In this document: positions 4,985-7,309 of the stretch, in pieces
How the letters are laid out: the number at the start of each line of letters is the position of its first letter
Position numbering within the stretch: the stretch's first letter is position 1
DNA from: an uncultured Eubacteriales bacterium
Lineage (GTDB): Bacteria; Bacillota; Clostridia; Lachnospirales; CAG-274
NCBI GenBank assembly: GCA_902497185.1
Contig: CABVEG010000082.1
Location: 1-7,309 of the forward strand
Direction of reading: 5' to 3'
Length of the DNA stretch: 7,309 nt
The notes under the pieces: model-generated
Databases searched by the model: none
The model's input: the letters and a program-made list of their open reading frames with translations, nothing else
Told to the model about the DNA's origin: nothing
Made by a program: the position numbers and the translations under genes

Positions 4985-7309
4985 TTAGTTATTAGCAGCT
5001 AACTTCTTGTAACCTTCAAGTCTTCTCTTAGCATCTTCTGCACACTTATCAAATAACTCTTCAGCTACATCTGGGAATGCCTTAACAAGTGAAGTATATC
5101 TTACTTCGCCCTTAATGAATTCCTTAAAGTCAGCAGTAGGTTCCTTAGAATCTAATGTAAATACTTCACCAACAGGATTGTATCTGTATAACTGCCAGTA
5201 ACCACAATCTACAGCCTTCTTAGCCTCGATATGGAAGTTAGTTCTTAAACCATGGTTGATACATGGAGCATAAGCAATGATTAATGATGGACCATCGTAA
5301 GCTTCAGCTTCCTTAAGAGCCTTCATTAACTGAGCCTTATCAGCACCCATACAAACCTGAGCAACGTAAACATAACCGTAGCTCTTAGCGATCATACCTA
5401 AGTCCTTCTTACGTACTCTCTTACCTGCAGCAGCAAACTTAGCAATGGCAGCAGTTGGAGTAGCCTTAGAAGCCTGACCACCTGTGTTAGAGTAAACTTC
5501 TGTATCAAATACAAATACGTTTACATCTTCGCCGGAAGCTAATACATGGTCAACACCGCCGAAACCGATGTCGTAAGCCCAGCCGTCACCACCAAAGATC
5601 CACTGGCTCTTCTTAACAAGCATATCCTTATGAGCAAGAACATACTTGCAGTCATCACAGTCAGCACCTGCAGCTTCAATAGCAGCAACTAAGTTAGCGG
5701 AAGTAGCCTTAGACTCTTCACCCTTGTTCATAGTGTCTAACCAAGCCTGTGCAGCTGTCTTAACATCTCCCTCAGGAGCATTGTTAACAATATTAGTTAC
5801 CTTTTCAGCAAGTAACTCTCTCTGCTGCTTAACACCGGTGTACATACCATAACCAAACTCAGCATTATCCTCGAATAATGAGTTACACCAAGCAGGACCG
5901 TGACCCTCAGCATTAGTAGTATATGGAGTAGAAGGAGCAGAACCACCCCAGATTGAAGAACAACCTGTTGCGTTAGCAATATACATCCTGTCACCGAATA
6001 ACTGTGTAATTAATCTAGCATAAGCAGTTTCAGCACATCCGCCGCAAGAACCTGAGAATTCAAGTAATGGCTGCTCGAACTGAGAACCCTTTACAGAATA
6101 CTTATCCTCCGGATTAGCCTTAGGAGCAAGGTCAATAACATAATCCCAAGCTTCAATCTGATCTCTTGCATCATCAATAGGAACCATAGTAAGAGGATCA
6201 GACTTACCTGCTAATGGACAAGATGCGATACAGTTGCCACAGCCTGTACAGTCCATAATGTCAACCTGCATTACATACTTATAACCGGCTTCCTTACCCT
6301 TACCGTCAACAGCCTTAACTGCAGCAGGAGCATTATTAGCTTCTTCTTCAGTTAAAAGGAAAGGTCTGATACAAGCATGAGGACATACAAATGCACACTG
6401 ATTACACTGGATACAGCTTGTAGGATCCCAAGTAGGAACGTTAATAGCGATACCTCTCTTTTCGTAAGCAGCAGTACCATGCTCAAATGTACCGTCTTCA
6501 ATACCCTTGAATGCAGATACAGGAAGAGTGTCACCCTTCTGAGCATTCATAACGTCAACAATATTCTTAATGAAATCAGGTCTGTCAGCAGTTGCAGCAG
6601 CCTCGTCCTTAGCATCAGCCCAACTAGCAGGGATTTCAACCTTGTGGAAGCCTTCAGCACCTCTGTCAACAGCGGCATAGTTCATATTTACAATCTTTTC
6701 ACCCTTCTTGCCATAAGACTTAACGATGAATTCCTTCATATACTTAATAGCATCATCCTTAGGAATGATTTCAGTAATCATAAAGAATGCAGACTGTAAT
6801 ACCATATTAAACTTGCTGCCAAGACCAATTTCCTTACCAATTTCAACAGCGTTAATAGTATAGAAATTAATATTCTTAGTAGCTAAATCTCTCTTAACAT
6901 TAGCAGGTAAATGAGTATCTAATTCTTCATCTGACCAGATAGTGTTTAATAAGAAGCTACCGCCATCCTTTAAGTTAGATGTCATATCATACTTATTTAA
7001 GTAAGACTGCTGATGACAAGCAACAAAGTCAGCTGTATCAATAAGATATGGTGAACGGATAGGGCTCTTACCAAATCTTAAATGAGAATTAGTGATACCG
7101 CCTGACTTCTTAGAGTCATAAGCAAAGTATGCCTGAGCATACATATCAGTATGGTCACCGATGATCTTGATAGAGTTCTTGTTAGCACCAACAGTACCGT
7201 CAGAACCAAGACCCCAGAATAAGCAGTTAGTAGTTCCTTCAGGAGTTACGTCTACAACTTCGCCTCTCTTTAATGAATGACCTGTTACATCATCGTTGAT
7301 AGCTAATGT
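4985..7309 (-). CDS. nifJ: Pyruvate:ferredoxin (flavodoxin) oxidoreductase, partial; N-terminus beyond window
   Basis: This cytosolic enzyme oxidises pyruvate with CoA to acetyl-CoA and CO2 and reduces ferredoxin. The frame is open to base 7309, so the N-terminal part, about 400 of roughly 1175 residues, is missing; the visible 774 residues include the C-terminus. Numbering from the edge, GSDGTVGANKNSIKIIG (35-51) is a conserved PFOR motif of the CoA-binding region. Two 2[4Fe-4S] ferredoxin-type motifs follow: Cys299/302/305/309 and Cys354/357/360/364. Cys422 and Cys425 (SCGGC), Cys450 (GCSSIWGG) and Cys683 (APCINHG) fit the cluster near thiamine diphosphate. The cofactor site shows GDGWAYDIG (574-582) and TEVYSNTGGQ (603-612). 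All expected cysteines in this part are present. Its codons (frequent AAC, TTC, ATC, GGT, GCT) differ from the AT-ending codons of the neighbouring genes, as expected for high expression. A terminator follows the stop. Confidence 0.97.
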   Translation of the reverse strand, partial: TLAINDDVTGHSLKRGEVVDVTPEGTTNCLFWGLGSDGTVGANKNSIKIIGDHTDMYAQAYFAYDSKKSGGITNSHLRFGKSPIRSPYLIDTADFVACHQQSYLNKYDMTSNLKDGGSFLLNTIWSDEELDTHLPANVKRDLATKNINFYTINAVEIGKEIGLGSKFNMVLQSAFFMITEIIPKDDAIKYMKEFIVKSYGKKGEKIVNMNYAAVDRGAEGFHKVEIPASWADAKDEAAATADRPDFIKNIVDVMNAQKGDTLPVSAFKGIEDGTFEHGTAAYEKRGIAINVPTWDPTSCIQCNQCAFVCPHACIRPFLLTEEEANNAPAAVKAVDGKGKEAGYKYVMQVDIMDCTGCGNCIASCPLAGKSDPLTMVPIDDARDQIEAWDYVIDLAPKANPEDKYSVKGSQFEQPLLEFSGSCGGCAETAYARLITQLFGDRMYIANATGCSSIWGGSAPSTPYTTNAEGHGPAWCNSLFEDNAEFGYGMYTGVKQQRELLAEKVTNIVNNAPEGDVKTAAQAWLDTMNKGEESKATSANLVAAIEAAGADCDDCKYVLAHKDMLVKKSQWIFGGDGWAYDIGFGGVDHVLASGEDVNVFVFDTEVYSNTGGQASKATPTAAIAKFAAAGKRVRKKDLGMIAKSYGYVYVAQVCMGADKAQLMKALKEAEAYDGPSLIIAYAPCINHGLRTNFHIEAKKAVDCGYWQLYRYNPVGEVFTLDSKEPTADFKEFIKGEVRYTSLVKAFPDVAEELFDKCAEDAKRRLEGYKKLAANN

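Noticed and set aside
6377..6799. Plus-strand open frame of 140 codons inside PFOR
   Set aside because: It is antisense to well-conserved PFOR sequence including an iron-sulfur motif, with no recognisable domain or upstream signals.
7142..7144. ATG at 7144 as the PFOR start codon
   Set aside because: The frame stays open to the window edge and the 55 residues before this Met include the conserved PFOR motif GSDGTVGANKN, so the gene is cut by the window and this Met is internal.

Overview
The window looks like the chromosome of a low-GC, obligately anaerobic member of the Clostridia, possibly a gut Lachnospiraceae-type organism. The evidence is AT-rich DNA with strong GGAGG ribosome binding sites, an AbrB-type transition-state regulator, the non-mevalonate isoprenoid enzyme IspF, and a single-chain pyruvate:ferredoxin oxidoreductase (PFOR) typical of anaerobic fermenters. 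The genus cannot be fixed from this sequence alone.

Layout, left to right. Bases 1-99 are the right-hand end of a structured intergenic repeat that is cut by the window edge, followed by an intrinsic terminator (98-127). A strong sigma-A-type promoter, overlapped by a phased TTAC(A/C)ATT motif array, drives a two-gene plus-strand operon: an AbrB-like regulator (255-563) and ispF (576-1052). The 319-base gap after ispF holds a hairpin and a more complete copy of the repeat (about 1086-1334). Its right end supplies a consensus -35 box for the next gene, a secreted 797-residue S8 subtilisin-like protease (1372-3765) with two tandem C-terminal beta-rich modules. A hairpin terminator (3829-3858) separates this gene from a convergent minus-strand block. 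That block, read in its own direction, is PFOR (enters from beyond base 7309, ends at 4985), a terminator-like hairpin, then azlC (4887-4180) and azlD (4183-3857), a two-component branched-chain amino acid exporter whose genes overlap by four bases.

How the genes fit together. abrB-like and ispF share one promoter and are spaced for joint expression. AzlC and AzlD work as one membrane complex. PFOR makes acetyl-CoA and reduced ferredoxin from pyruvate and is an independent housekeeping gene; it may share some readthrough transcription with azlCD. The protease is a single-gene unit.

The most unusual feature is the repeat: two same-strand copies, 98 of 100 aligned positions identical where both are visible, 1234 bases apart, with several strong hairpins, imperfect terminal inverted repeats and an outward -35 box. 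It resembles a MITE or a structured intergenic RNA family. I saw no transposase, CRISPR array, tRNA, rRNA or defence genes.
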